A DNA stretch of 64,000 nucleotides from Chrysogorgia sp. JL179-B06. Lineage: Eukaryota > Cnidaria > Anthozoa > Scleralcyonacea > Chrysogorgiidae. Positions 34,050 through 42,000 of this stretch are shown here, piece after piece (position 1 is the stretch's first letter; every line of letters begins with the position of its first letter). The stretch is from positions 369,501-433,500 of the forward strand of contig JAYKKM010000016.1 in assembly GCA_035772405.1 (NCBI GenBank), in the 5' to 3' direction. A program made the position numbers and the translations under genes. Under the pieces are notes generated by a model. It was not told where the DNA came from and made no database searches. It saw only the letters and a program-made list of their open reading frames with translations.

Positions 34050-34120
34050 GTTATCTTACTCACAGTTGACCTCACAGTTGTCTCACAGTTGACCTCACAG
34101 GTATCTCACAGTTCCAGACC
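34050..34120. promoter_or_regulatory. CTCACAGTTG repeats between divergent gene blocks
   Basis: Five copies of an 11-12-bp unit (CTCACAGTTGAC / CTCACAGTTGT / CTCACAGGTAT) lie head to tail in the 137-bp gap between the leftward membrane-protein cluster and the rightward gene pair. The position suggests a shared control region; the binding factor is unknown. Confidence 0.5.
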
Positions 34121-34148
34121 AAACGCACTAAAAAAAAAAGAGGAGCTT

Positions 34149-34172
34149 TTTCTCTGAAGGTATAGTATAATG
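34149..34172 (+). promoter_or_regulatory. Promoter-like box TCTCTGAAGGTATAGTA
   Basis: This string ends at the ATG of the 34170 gene and recurs almost exactly before the thymidine kinase ATG. The repeated copy at the same distance marks it as a start-proximal control element of Polinton 1. Confidence 0.6.
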
Positions 34173-34862
34173 ACTCAAGACCAAGACGCCGCAGAAGAGG
34201 AGATCAACGAAATGCTGAGATTGTCCTTTATCGATGTGCTTATCCCACAAGACACCTCTGGACCCAACGTCTTAAAAGAGTACTCACAAGTCTTCACGTT
34301 GTGCGGACGCTGGTATAAAAATGAGGAAGTGTCGAGACGATTTAGCACTCAGATTCTCACCACAAAGCGCATTCACGAGGCCTGGGTCAATCTTCAAGAA
34401 GATAGAGCCAACGAGATGGTTAACGAGTTAGCTAGCGAGATCCCTGTGTGGTGCTACTCACCATTCAAACACCTCGCGTTAGCAGGTAGAGACTACTTAG
34501 GCAACCCTTGTGAGTCCACCGCCACGCTACTCGGTAACTACCTCGAAGTGTTCTTAGCGACCCTTCTATGGAGACCGTGTCCAACCAAAATCAAAGCGTG
34601 GCTAGAGCTCGCCGCAAACCGCGACGTTAACGTTTGCAGGGTGGGGTGTAATGAAATAGTGGGTGCGGATGATCTCGAGGACCACATGTTCTCACATACC
34701 CACCTGGATTTTGCGCGTGACTGCATGACGTACAAGTGCTACCCATGCGGTGTGACCACCAACAGCCCAATGCATCGCTTAAGACACGAGAGCTCGAGGT
34801 CCCATCTTAAAAACTTAGAGTCTCAGCGGATATTTGACAACGAGCGATGGCTACCGCAATAA
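34170..34862 (+). CDS. Unknown protein with two C2H2-like zinc motifs
   Basis: The 230-residue ORF has an acidic N-terminus and a helical middle. The C-terminal third contains CRVGC..........HMFSH and YKCYPC...........HRLRHE....H, spaced like C2H2 fingers. No family is recognised. It is co-oriented with the thymidine kinase 28 bases downstream and shares its promoter-like box, suggesting the two are co-regulated early genes. Confidence 0.7.
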   Translation: MTQDQDAAEEEINEMLRLSFIDVLIPQDTSGPNVLKEYSQVFTLCGRWYKNEEVSRRFSTQILTTKRIHEAWVNLQEDRANEMVNELASEIPVWCYSPFKHLALAGRDYLGNPCESTATLLGNYLEVFLATLLWRPCPTKIKAWLELAANRDVNVCRVGCNEIVGADDLEDHMFSHTHLDFARDCMTYKCYPCGVTTNSPMHRLRHESSRSHLKNLESQRIFDNERWLPQ

Positions 34863-34867
34863 AAAAT

Positions 34868-34892
34868 ATTTCTCTGAGGGTATAGTAACCAT
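34868..34892 (+). promoter_or_regulatory. Promoter-like box TCTCTGAGGGTATAGTA
   Basis: Second copy of the start-proximal box, immediately before the thymidine kinase ATG. It differs from the first copy at one base in the core. Confidence 0.6.
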
Positions 34893-35466
34893 GACAGAGA
34901 AAGTTGGTAAACTGGAAATCGTGATTGGTCCCATGTTTGCAGGAAAAACGACAGAGACTCTTCGCAGGTTAGTCGCGTTAAGTAAATCAGGGCTTAAAGT
35001 CCTTTACATGAACAACGCAGGCGACACTAGACGAACTGACCACACGTTCTCCACACATCGTCAGACCATTGTTGTCGGATCAGACAGTTTACCTGCAGAG
35101 TTAATCACCAACCTTCCGAGTTCTTCCAAACTAACTGATTATGATGTCATCGGCATTGATGAAGGCAATTGGTTCTCTGATCTACTTCCAGTTATTCGTG
35201 ACTACATTAAAGCTGGCATTCACGTCATTATTTGTGGTCTCATAACAACAGAGCGTTTAAAAAGACTTGGTGAGCTTGACACGCTCTTCCCAATGGCAGA
35301 CGACATCACATTTCTAAAAGCGTATTGCGCCGTTTGTCGTGACACCGATGGAACAACTGTTGAAGCGCCATTCAATTGGAGATATAATCCAGGACCATCA
35401 TTTGTTGGTGGTGCTGAGCAATACAAAGCAGTGTGCAGACGTCATCATCCTTCCACACAAAATTAA
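34891..35466 (+). CDS. Thymidine kinase (TK1 type)
   Basis: This 191-residue protein catalyses ATP-dependent phosphorylation of thymidine in the nucleotide salvage pathway. It has P-loop GPMFAGKT (residues ~13-20), VIGIDEGNWF (the DEGQFF lasso region), an AYCAVC zinc half-site with VCRRHH as the second, and VGGAEQYKAVC near the end. All key elements are present and the length fits cellular and poxvirus TK1. I chose the ATG at 34891 because it follows the repeated promoter box; an upstream in-frame start lies inside the preceding gene. TK is not part of the usual Polinton core and was probably acquired from a host or large DNA virus. Confidence 0.95.
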   Translation: MTEKVGKLEIVIGPMFAGKTTETLRRLVALSKSGLKVLYMNNAGDTRRTDHTFSTHRQTIVVGSDSLPAELITNLPSSSKLTDYDVIGIDEGNWFSDLLPVIRDYIKAGIHVIICGLITTERLKRLGELDTLFPMADDITFLKAYCAVCRDTDGTTVEAPFNWRYNPGPSFVGGAEQYKAVCRRHHPSTQN

Positions 35467-35586
35467 GGGTGTTCTCAATACGTCCCACTTTTTTTTAAAT
35501 TTAGACATTGGACACATGAAGCGCCCAATGTCATAGAGACAATATTTTTTCACGCATAGACATTAGAAGTAGTCACACACATAAAA

Positions 35587-36354
35587 TTAGTTGCGCACCA
35601 CACAGTGATGTCTCTCGTGGTTACTTAACGCTGCTTTATTTTTAAATTTACGAATACACTGGGAACATTGAAACCCAATGTCAAAGAAATATTTTATTAT
35701 CGTAGTAATAGCGTCGTCGTACGAGTCACACAACAACGTTAGATAACCAGCGGACTTGTATCTGAGTAGCAGAGAGTCTTGCTCTTTGGATGTCTTACCT
35801 GTGCCACCTGGGTTCTTAAACTCAATCACAAGCCCGGTGCGCTGTAGGTTTGCATTGGCAATAATCAAATCAGGTGTTCCACGTTGGTAGCCTTTTTTCC
35901 ACGAATTTATTCTCTTCGCAGAAGTGTCTTGATTTTCACCACAAGCAGCTATCAAAATAGCTTCCGGATAATATTTCCTAAGAAAACCAACGACTTTCGT
36001 GTGGAGATCGAACTCAGTGATCATTTTAAACTGGTTGTGTTTGAGACCGACGTCAGCTACAGTCTTTCTAGCACTTGGCAAGACTTCTGAGTGCACCCAC
36101 CTTCCAAACTGTTTCGCGCGCTCCATTTTACTCGAGAACACCAACGAGTAGACCCCAAGTTCGTTGATAAACGAGGCCTGCTCCATCTTCATTCTACAGT
36201 CAGGATCGACGTGGTCGTGTACTGCATCCTTTGGTCTAGCATAACCTAGAGCGCTCGCGACTTCTTTCGCTTTGAACCATATGTCACCGTTATTCATAGC
36301 CGTCGTGATTTGGTGACCATCGAAATCAAATAGTTGAAGCGCCATGGAAGTCAT
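35587..36354 (-). CDS. BRO-N + VRR-NUC-type nuclease + C2H2 zinc finger fusion
   Basis: This 255-residue protein starts at the ATG 36354, just after a TATATAGTG box. Residues ~5-100 match the BRO N-terminal DNA-binding domain of large DNA viruses (WFKAKEVASALGY..PKDAV). Residues ~125-230 resemble a VRR-NUC-type PD-(D/E)xK nuclease: GTPDLIIA, then VIEFKNPGGTGK, Q and a C-terminal helix. The last 25 residues form a C2H2 finger (CSQCIRKF....ALSNHERHHC). It could be a DNA-processing or regulatory nuclease. It is convergent to the TK gene and intact. Confidence 0.85.
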   Translation of the reverse strand: MTSMALQLFDFDGHQITTAMNNGDIWFKAKEVASALGYARPKDAVHDHVDPDCRMKMEQASFINELGVYSLVFSSKMERAKQFGRWVHSEVLPSARKTVADVGLKHNQFKMITEFDLHTKVVGFLRKYYPEAILIAACGENQDTSAKRINSWKKGYQRGTPDLIIANANLQRTGLVIEFKNPGGTGKTSKEQDSLLLRYKSAGYLTLLCDSYDDAITTIIKYFFDIGFQCSQCIRKFKNKAALSNHERHHCVVRN

Positions 36355-36381
36355 CACTATATAGTCTCCCACAAAAAAAAA

Positions 36382-36522
36382 CTACTCGATGTGGGCGTTA
36401 GGTTTTTTATAGATCTGGTTTGTTGTGTACCAACGCATCAGGTGTGTTTTATTAGTCTTCGCTTTGCTACGTCGTCTGAAAAAGTTTCTAATGTTACGAA
36501 CCAGCTTTCTAAACCAACCCAT
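36382..36522 (-). CDS. Small basic ORF with MGWF start
   Basis: A 46-codon ORF fits exactly between its neighbours (6 bp after the 36529 stop; ends 27 bp before the BRO gene). It is Arg/Lys-rich (FFRRRSKAK) and has Gly at position 2. It is co-directional with the whole leftward cluster and is too short to be certain. Confidence 0.5.
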   Translation of the reverse strand: MGWFRKLVRNIRNFFRRRSKAKTNKTHLMRWYTTNQIYKKPNAHIE

Positions 36523-36528
36523 TATAGC

Positions 36529-36735
36529 TTAGGTCACGTCTTCTACCACTCCCGCAGTGTCTGACTCTGGTAACACGATAGGTTTGCCGTAAGTCTTTTT
36601 AGACCTCATACCAATCTCAGCGTGGAGCTCGAGAGTTATATCACCACGACCAAATGACCCACCAGCTTTGAACATGTGATCAGTCGTCTTATTTATTTTA
36701 TATATTTCACGCTCTTTTGAAATACATGCTCCCAT
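36529..36735 (-). CDS. Small protein with MGACIS N-myristoylation signal
   Basis: I chose the ATG at 36735 (68 residues) over a GTG at 36783, because MGACISKE is a textbook N-myristoylation signal (Gly-2, Ser-6) and ATATATGGG provides a box before it. The longer frame would overlap the end of the fibre-like gene. The rest (GGSFGRGDITLEL) is predicted beta-strand. Function is unknown; it is likely membrane-associated or virion-associated. Confidence 0.55.
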   Translation of the reverse strand: MGACISKEREIYKINKTTDHMFKAGGSFGRGDITLELHAEIGMRSKKTYGKPIVLPESDTAGVVEDVT

Positions 36736-36779
36736 ATATTTAACACTGGTTTGGAAGATCACTTTAATGCGTCGAACAT

Positions 36780-37730
36780 TCACTTTATACCATATTCCTT
36801 CATCATTTCTCCACCCATGATTATGATGTCTCGGTTCGCCATGTAACCACTCACAATTTTCACACCGTAGAATTCTACCAATGACGGGTACGCATAAGGT
36901 GCGAGTGGTATTCTTGGTCGGTGTATTCCAAAAATTGTTCCATAGGGTGTGCCTATCTTTTTCATATTCGCTATGAAGTCTGAATCGGTTGACTTGGTGT
37001 TGTTGACCCTGACGCGTGAATTGCTCATTTGCCAGTGTATTGATATCATATGCATTTTTGTGAGGTCAACGCCACTTGGAATAGTGCATATGCTCTCCAT
37101 TGCTGGTATGCTGCCACCATACGCGAGTCCATTAGCCATACCAGTCTTATATCCTACGAACTTATCCCACTGACCGTCGTCGTTTGATATAATTGTCTCC
37201 CAATTTGACCCTGTGGCTCTCATAGGTAACCGCACCACAACAAAAATGGAAAGGTCGCACCATTGCATACTCGGGCAGCTAAAATGAAGACCTGACTCAA
37301 GTGGGAGTGGTGTTAACTCAGGGGATAGAAAACTATGGCTTGCACCGTTAACGCCAATAATAGGACCATAAGTCGGGTTGTTTTGAACTAGTTTACTTGT
37401 TTCACCAATGGCTTTCACTTTGCTTGAACCATTGGTGTGAAATTCCACGTTTTTCAAGGCGTGTGTGCTAACGTTGAAGTCGAGCACAACATTATAGGAC
37501 TGACTCTTGAGGAAACCTGATAGCAATTGCTCTAGAGTTCTTTTGTTCGCGACGTCTGAGTCATCGACTGGGTCTGCTACGTTTTTTATCGCTGAGCCTT
37601 GCATGTCTATGAGCCCGGACATCCTTCCACCGGTCACACTTAATTTGGGATCTTCGTCCAGATGCCTTTTCGTTCTCTTTAGTATTTTATCGTGAGGGTC
37701 GTCAGACTCATACCCATAGTTTAGACTCAT
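36780..37730 (-). CDS. Fibre/tail-spike-like protein with lectin-type C-terminal domain
   Basis: 316 residues from an ATG at 37730. Residues ~40-70 carry MQGSAIKNVADPVDDSDV followed by ANKR, the hinge motif seen in phage tail fibres and adintovirus-type fibres, where it helps form a trimeric shaft. The C-terminal ~200 residues alternate strands and have W....ISNDDG..D and VGYKTG patterns, consistent with a LamG/concanavalin-like lectin fold. The protein probably projects from the capsid and binds the cell surface. The frame is intact and lies next to a capsid-associated gene. Confidence 0.65.
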   Translation of the reverse strand: MSLNYGYESDDPHDKILKRTKRHLDEDPKLSVTGGRMSGLIDMQGSAIKNVADPVDDSDVANKRTLEQLLSGFLKSQSYNVVLDFNVSTHALKNVEFHTNGSSKVKAIGETSKLVQNNPTYGPIIGVNGASHSFLSPELTPLPLESGLHFSCPSMQWCDLSIFVVVRLPMRATGSNWETIISNDDGQWDKFVGYKTGMANGLAYGGSIPAMESICTIPSGVDLTKMHMISIHWQMSNSRVRVNNTKSTDSDFIANMKKIGTPYGTIFGIHRPRIPLAPYAYPSLVEFYGVKIVSGYMANRDIIIMGGEMMKEYGIK

Positions 37731-37732
37731 TA

Positions 37733-39151
37733 CTACCTCAAGGTGTATTTGCTTACTAGATAGCCAGAGACTGCTGAGAACCCTAACACTATCGCCAGCG
37801 TTGTCGTGTCTGACTTACTTGTGGTGGTCTGTGCCTTCTAATTGGTGGCGACCATTGTTTTCTTCACGGGTGGTACTACTCCCAAGTGAGTCACCACATT
37901 TTCTTGGTGGACTTTTTTAGCCACAGTCGTTGGTATCGTCGCATTCAAGCGAGTGTTCACTCCAAATCTCATGGACTCTGTAGCGATCTTTAATAAGTTG
38001 TTGTACCCAGCGATTTTATTCTTGAGTATCACCACATTACTTGGCATCAACCATGTACTTGGTGACACCGCAAGATTTTGGACAACGTTGGTGTCTCTAA
38101 TCGATTTATTCATGTTGAGAATCCATGTCGATACGTCGTAGTTGATAACGCTGTCAGCAAACAACTTGCGGAATTCTTGTTGGGTCTCTAGACTCCCTGC
38201 AGAACCACCAACGACTGATACACGTGTTCTCGCTTGCGCACCAAGTGTGGAGTACACAAAGGCTTCTATGCTTTGGTTTAGATATTGCAGTCCAATGTTG
38301 GTAAAGCCGTCTGACAATCGCGCGACGTATCGTTTATAATCGTTCTGAACGTCGTTGAGTGTGAAGACTCTGGATTCGCCTAAAGTGCCATCGCTCAGGA
38401 CTTTATTCTGGTAGTAATGTTTTCTGGGGATCTTGGAAATCTTACCATACAACTCGGAGGCGTTGAATTCTCTACTTATTGATTTCATGGTCTCACCACC
38501 CTCCATTCTTCTGAGAAGTCTCCTAATGGTGAAGTACACATGAAATCTCATCACACTTGTGACCACAGGGTGGACTTCTTGTGACACTGATAAATGTTGC
38601 AGTGAGACTCCACAACAGAAACTCGCACAATACGTCGCAAACACAACACGGTAGTAAGATTCGTTGTCGTCCCATTTCGACATGGTCTTTGACGTAGTGA
38701 TTTGTAAGGTTGGTAGCTTTGACATGAAGTAGCTATTTTGGTTAACAAAAACTTTGAAGTTATTCACTGGATAATTCAACACGTTTTCTGTTGGATAGCC
38801 ATCCCAAAGCCCCCAGTGGTTCTTATGACCTTTTGGTAGTGGTTGGATAGTTCCACCGCCTTGCCATATTATTGGGAACTTACTATTGTGTAGCCACCTC
38901 CACATGTTTTTATCATTTTTGAAGGTTGTGCTGGTTATGTCTGTGCTGAGGATGTCGTTGTTTCTGCAGTACACGTCAACACCTAGGATCTCACCATCTT
39001 GCGAAATATTTGGATAGAACTCGAATTTGCTTAAAGTGGCGTGGGGGTACTTTTTGATGAGGTCTGCCTTTGCGTCGTGTGTAGCCTTCGATGTGTTCGC
39101 CATCGCACGTTCGTAGTACTTTCCATAGTAGTCGTGAAGGGTTTTCTGCAT
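37733..39151 (-). CDS. Conserved Polinton virion-type protein with in-frame TAG before a C-terminal TM tail
   Basis: The ATG at 39151 opens 437 residues to a TAG at 37838-37840; the same frame then continues 34 codons to a second TAG at 37733. The 34-codon tail is a Thr-rich link and a transmembrane helix (TLAIVLGFSAVSGYLV). The first TAG could be a nonsense mutation that removed a membrane anchor, or a suppressible stop. No domain is recognised in the body; its size, and its position divergent to the minor capsid gene, suggest a virion component. Confidence 0.6.
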
Positions 39152-39178
39152 ATAATATACTGTATGTTATACACAATG
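39149..39178. promoter_or_regulatory. Compact divergent promoter with TATAATATAC...GTATGTTATA
   Basis: Only about 24 bases separate the divergent starts at 39151 and 39176. The gap is nearly palindromic, with a TATA-like box pointing each way, so both virion genes are likely switched on together. Confidence 0.55.
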
Positions 39179-39874
39179 CGAAAGTTGACGGTATTCATTG
39201 AAGGAGCAGAAAAAGTCGTGTCCTTTGACAACGCGATGATGGTCATACATGATAACCCATACATTATGGTCAAGACAGCTACTGTGTTTTGGGACTATCA
39301 TAACACGACAAATGACGACAGCATTCGGGTCTTCACGTTGGATGACTCTAGGGTAGGCTCTTTTAAAAAGATTAAAGTGGGTGAAGGGTACTTTAGCTTC
39401 GACGCATTGGTCAAAGTCTTGAAACATGAGTCTAACAAACATAAGGTGAGTCTTGAGATAGAGAAACTGACACCCACAAGTAGATGCAGGGTTAAGGTTA
39501 GTAGTTCAGCTGTGTTAGACACCCTTGGGCCTCTACTTGGTTTCGCGAGAAATGAGGTGATTCAGAACGACTTACAGTGGCACACTAGCCCAAACGAAGT
39601 TGATATGTATAGAGGTCTGAAGTACATAGAAGTTTCGTGTGACGTTGTTGAGACGGAGAGCAACGTGGGTATTGATGGGAAGCGTAGCAATGTGATCACA
39701 ACGTTGCCAATACCCACCGAACAGTCTTTGAATGGGTCAGTACAACGTCATGTGGACATTGAGTCCAAGGTGAGTATTAAAAAAGGTGTCTACTCAAGTA
39801 TGACGTTTCGCGTCAAACCAAATAACGGCGATCTTAAAATTGGCTCGGTGCTATTGGAACTGTATATTGTGTGA
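39176..39874 (+). CDS. Minor capsid protein (penton-like, single jelly-roll)
   Basis: 232 residues from the ATG at 39176 (an in-frame ATG at 39164 lies within the promoter and is less likely). The C-terminal half has SNVITTLPIPTEQSLNGSV, then the conserved end GDLKIGSVLLELYIV, characteristic of Polinton/adintovirus penton proteins at capsid vertices. The stop overlaps the integrase frame start region by a few bases. Intact. Confidence 0.85.
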   Translation: MRKLTVFIEGAEKVVSFDNAMMVIHDNPYIMVKTATVFWDYHNTTNDDSIRVFTLDDSRVGSFKKIKVGEGYFSFDALVKVLKHESNKHKVSLEIEKLTPTSRCRVKVSSSAVLDTLGPLLGFARNEVIQNDLQWHTSPNEVDMYRGLKYIEVSCDVVETESNVGIDGKRSNVITTLPIPTEQSLNGSVQRHVDIESKVSIKKGVYSSMTFRVKPNNGDLKIGSVLLELYIV

Positions 39875-39879
39875 ATTAT

Positions 39880-40983
39880 ATGGAGCTTGGTGTGGAAACA
39901 GAACAAGGGTTGCGAGACATCTATTATAACCCTAAGACAGGGTTCAGTGGTGCAGAGAGGTTGTATCAAAGTGCGTTAGGAGACGGATTGAAAGTAACCA
40001 GAAAAACAGTGAAAAAATGGTTGACCACGCAGGATACTTACACTAGGTACAAACCTATTGTGAGAAGACATAAGTTCCGCGCGACCTTTGTTGGGTTTCT
40101 TGGTGAAGAGCTCCAAATGGACTTAGTGGACATGAGTAAGTACTCAAAACAGAACAAAGGGTACTATTGGATATTGACAGGTATTGAAATATTGAGTAGA
40201 TATGCTTTTGGTATTGCGGTTTATAGAAAAGACACTAAGAACATGACTGAGGCTGTTGGAAAGTTGTTGAATGACTTTAAAGATCGGTTTGGAGCCACGC
40301 CTAAGTTAGCTCAATTTGATGATGGACTTGAATTCTACAAGGTTGGTGTGAAAAGTTTGCTGAGAGAACGTGACGTTAAATATTTCAGCACAAAGAGCGA
40401 CAAGAAGGCTGCTGTTGTCGAACGTTTTAATAGAAGTCTCAAGAGTGTTATGTGGAAGTACTTTTACGCTCGTGGGACATACAAGTGGATTGACGTTTTG
40501 AATCAGTTTGTGGACAATTACAATAGCAATGTGAATCGAAGCATTATGATGAAGCCGAAGGATGTCAATAAGTCAAATGAAGGTGAAATTTGGACCACTT
40601 TGTTTGGTCATCAATTCGCAGACAACCCATTGCCGAAGTTCAAGGTTGGCGAATCAGTGAGAATTAGTAAATACAAGAGTATATTCACAAAGGGCTATGA
40701 AGCCAACTTCACTGAAGAGCTGTTTAAAGTGGTGAGAGTTATTCGTGGTGATCCGAATGTGTATGAAATTGAGGACATAAGTGGTGAACAGATTATTGGG
40801 AAGTTTTACGAACAGGAATTATCGCTGGTCAATAAGAAACATGGTGGCGATGTGTACAGAGTCGAAAAGGTGTTGAAAAGAAAGAAAGTCAGAGGGAAGA
40901 AGATGGCGCTGGTCAAATGGTTAGGTTATGAAAGCGAACATAATTCGTGGATACCAGAAAGCGATATTCAAAATGTGAGCTAA
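39880..40983 (+). CDS. Polinton DDE integrase with C-terminal chromodomain
   Basis: 367 residues from the ATG at 39880. The retroviral-type catalytic core has Asp in LQMDLVDM (~81), Asp in QFDDGLEF (~147) and Glu in VVERFNRS (~181). It is preceded by a helical HHCC-like region and followed by an SH3-like domain (KFKVGESVRISKY). Residues ~318-367 form a chromodomain (VEKVLKRKK ... VKWLGYESEHNSWIPESDI). Chromodomains on integrases guide insertion to particular chromatin. The enzyme inserts the element with 6-bp duplications. Intact; its last ~50 bases are copied between the two downstream genes. Confidence 0.95.
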   Translation: MELGVETEQGLRDIYYNPKTGFSGAERLYQSALGDGLKVTRKTVKKWLTTQDTYTRYKPIVRRHKFRATFVGFLGEELQMDLVDMSKYSKQNKGYYWILTGIEILSRYAFGIAVYRKDTKNMTEAVGKLLNDFKDRFGATPKLAQFDDGLEFYKVGVKSLLRERDVKYFSTKSDKKAAVVERFNRSLKSVMWKYFYARGTYKWIDVLNQFVDNYNSNVNRSIMMKPKDVNKSNEGEIWTTLFGHQFADNPLPKFKVGESVRISKYKSIFTKGYEANFTEELFKVVRVIRGDPNVYEIEDISGEQIIGKFYEQELSLVNKKHGGDVYRVEKVLKRKKVRGKKMALVKWLGYESEHNSWIPESDIQNVS

Positions 40984-40989
40984 TGTAAT

Positions 40990-41940
40990 ATGGCTGAAGG
41001 TGGTTTCGACGACTTTGAGATGGAGGGCTCTAATGAATACAGAGATGTCACTGACGATGAACTAAAGTATAGTCTCGAAAAAGCCACTCAAGATCGTAAA
41101 CTAGCTCGGGACGATCCAAACGTCACAGTCGATGAGAGAATTAGACTAATTAAAGTGGAGAGTGGGCTGAGGCGCGAACGTGATATAAGATTTCATCAAA
41201 AGCTAGGGTTTTTTTTTAGTGATCTTAAAACGTGGGCTAATGACAACGCAAGAGATCGTGAAGACGTCGTGAGGAGTGCGCCATTGTTAGACACCACACA
41301 CGCGGAGTACGTCGACATACCTAGACTAACACCAATCGAGAACCGTGAGTTGAATAGCACGCTCAATCCAAGCGAGAGTGTGATGTCTGAGTCAAGAATA
41401 GGCGACACTGGTACATTGCAAATACAAGCGGACCATTTTCAAGACTTGATAAACGAAGCGAACAAAAGAATAGCAGAGCTTGATAGAGAGGGCCTCACGA
41501 TCGCAGAGAACGAAGAGTATATTGATCTAGCTGAAAGAGTGATTAGACTTAGAGAGGCTAGAGACATGGTTATCGAACAGCGGGAAATAGAAGAGGCTAG
41601 AGAGCAACAGGAAGTCGACATTGACAGATTGCAGAAATTCAAGAAATGGGCTAGAGAAAATATGGTTGGGTTTAGTGCTTTAGCGATTTCAGTGGCTGCA
41701 ATTATAACAACTATTATTATCGCTGGGAGGTCTAACGTTATGAAAGGCGCTATGACCACGAGGTCGTTTGCACAGGCTGTTAAGAACGCGATAATGAGGA
41801 TGGGTCCGTGGGCTGTTGGGTTGGCTAACTTAGTTTATGACGCACTGGTGGTAGGCGCAAAGGGTCTCGCTTGGTTAGCTCAAAATCTGTGGGTGTTTGC
41901 GGTGACATTCGCGTGGCTTGCGTATAATTATTTAAACTAA
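40990..41940 (+). CDS. Multi-pass C-terminal membrane protein, paralogue A
   Basis: 316 residues; residues 1-220 are charged and helical (coiled-coil-like), then a hydrophobic stretch IITTIIIAG and the block ARSF..AVKNAIMRMGPWAVGL..L and KGLAWLAQNLW. This end block is conserved in many Polinton/adintovirus proteins, probably membrane-active in virion entry, though that role is not proven. It begins 7 bases after the integrase. A second, longer paralogue follows at once. Confidence 0.7.
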   Translation: MAEGGFDDFEMEGSNEYRDVTDDELKYSLEKATQDRKLARDDPNVTVDERIRLIKVESGLRRERDIRFHQKLGFFFSDLKTWANDNARDREDVVRSAPLLDTTHAEYVDIPRLTPIENRELNSTLNPSESVMSESRIGDTGTLQIQADHFQDLINEANKRIAELDREGLTIAENEEYIDLAERVIRLREARDMVIEQREIEEAREQQEVDIDRLQKFKKWARENMVGFSALAISVAAIITTIIIAGRSNVMKGAMTTRSFAQAVKNAIMRMGPWAVGLANLVYDALVVGAKGLAWLAQNLWVFAVTFAWLAYNYLN

Positions 41941-41949
41941 AAGCAAGCG

Positions 41950-42000
41950 TGATTCATGGATACCAGAAAGCAATATTCAAAATGTGAGCTAATGTAATAT
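41950..42000 (+). repeat. Duplicated integrase 3' end
   Basis: About 50 bases matching 40948-40999 (GGATACCAGAAAGC, ATATTCAAAATGTGAGC), including the integrase stop and the next gene's start, recur just before paralogue B. This marks the breakpoint of a tandem segmental duplication. Confidence 0.9.

Noticed and set aside
34834..34890. Longer N-terminus for thymidine kinase
   Set aside because: The extra codons overlap the previous gene and the promoter box, and TK1 proteins start near the P-loop.
36529..36783. GTG start for the 84-residue version of the MGACIS protein
   Set aside because: Eukaryotic genes rarely use GTG and the internal ATG gives a clear myristoylation signal with a TATA-like box before it.
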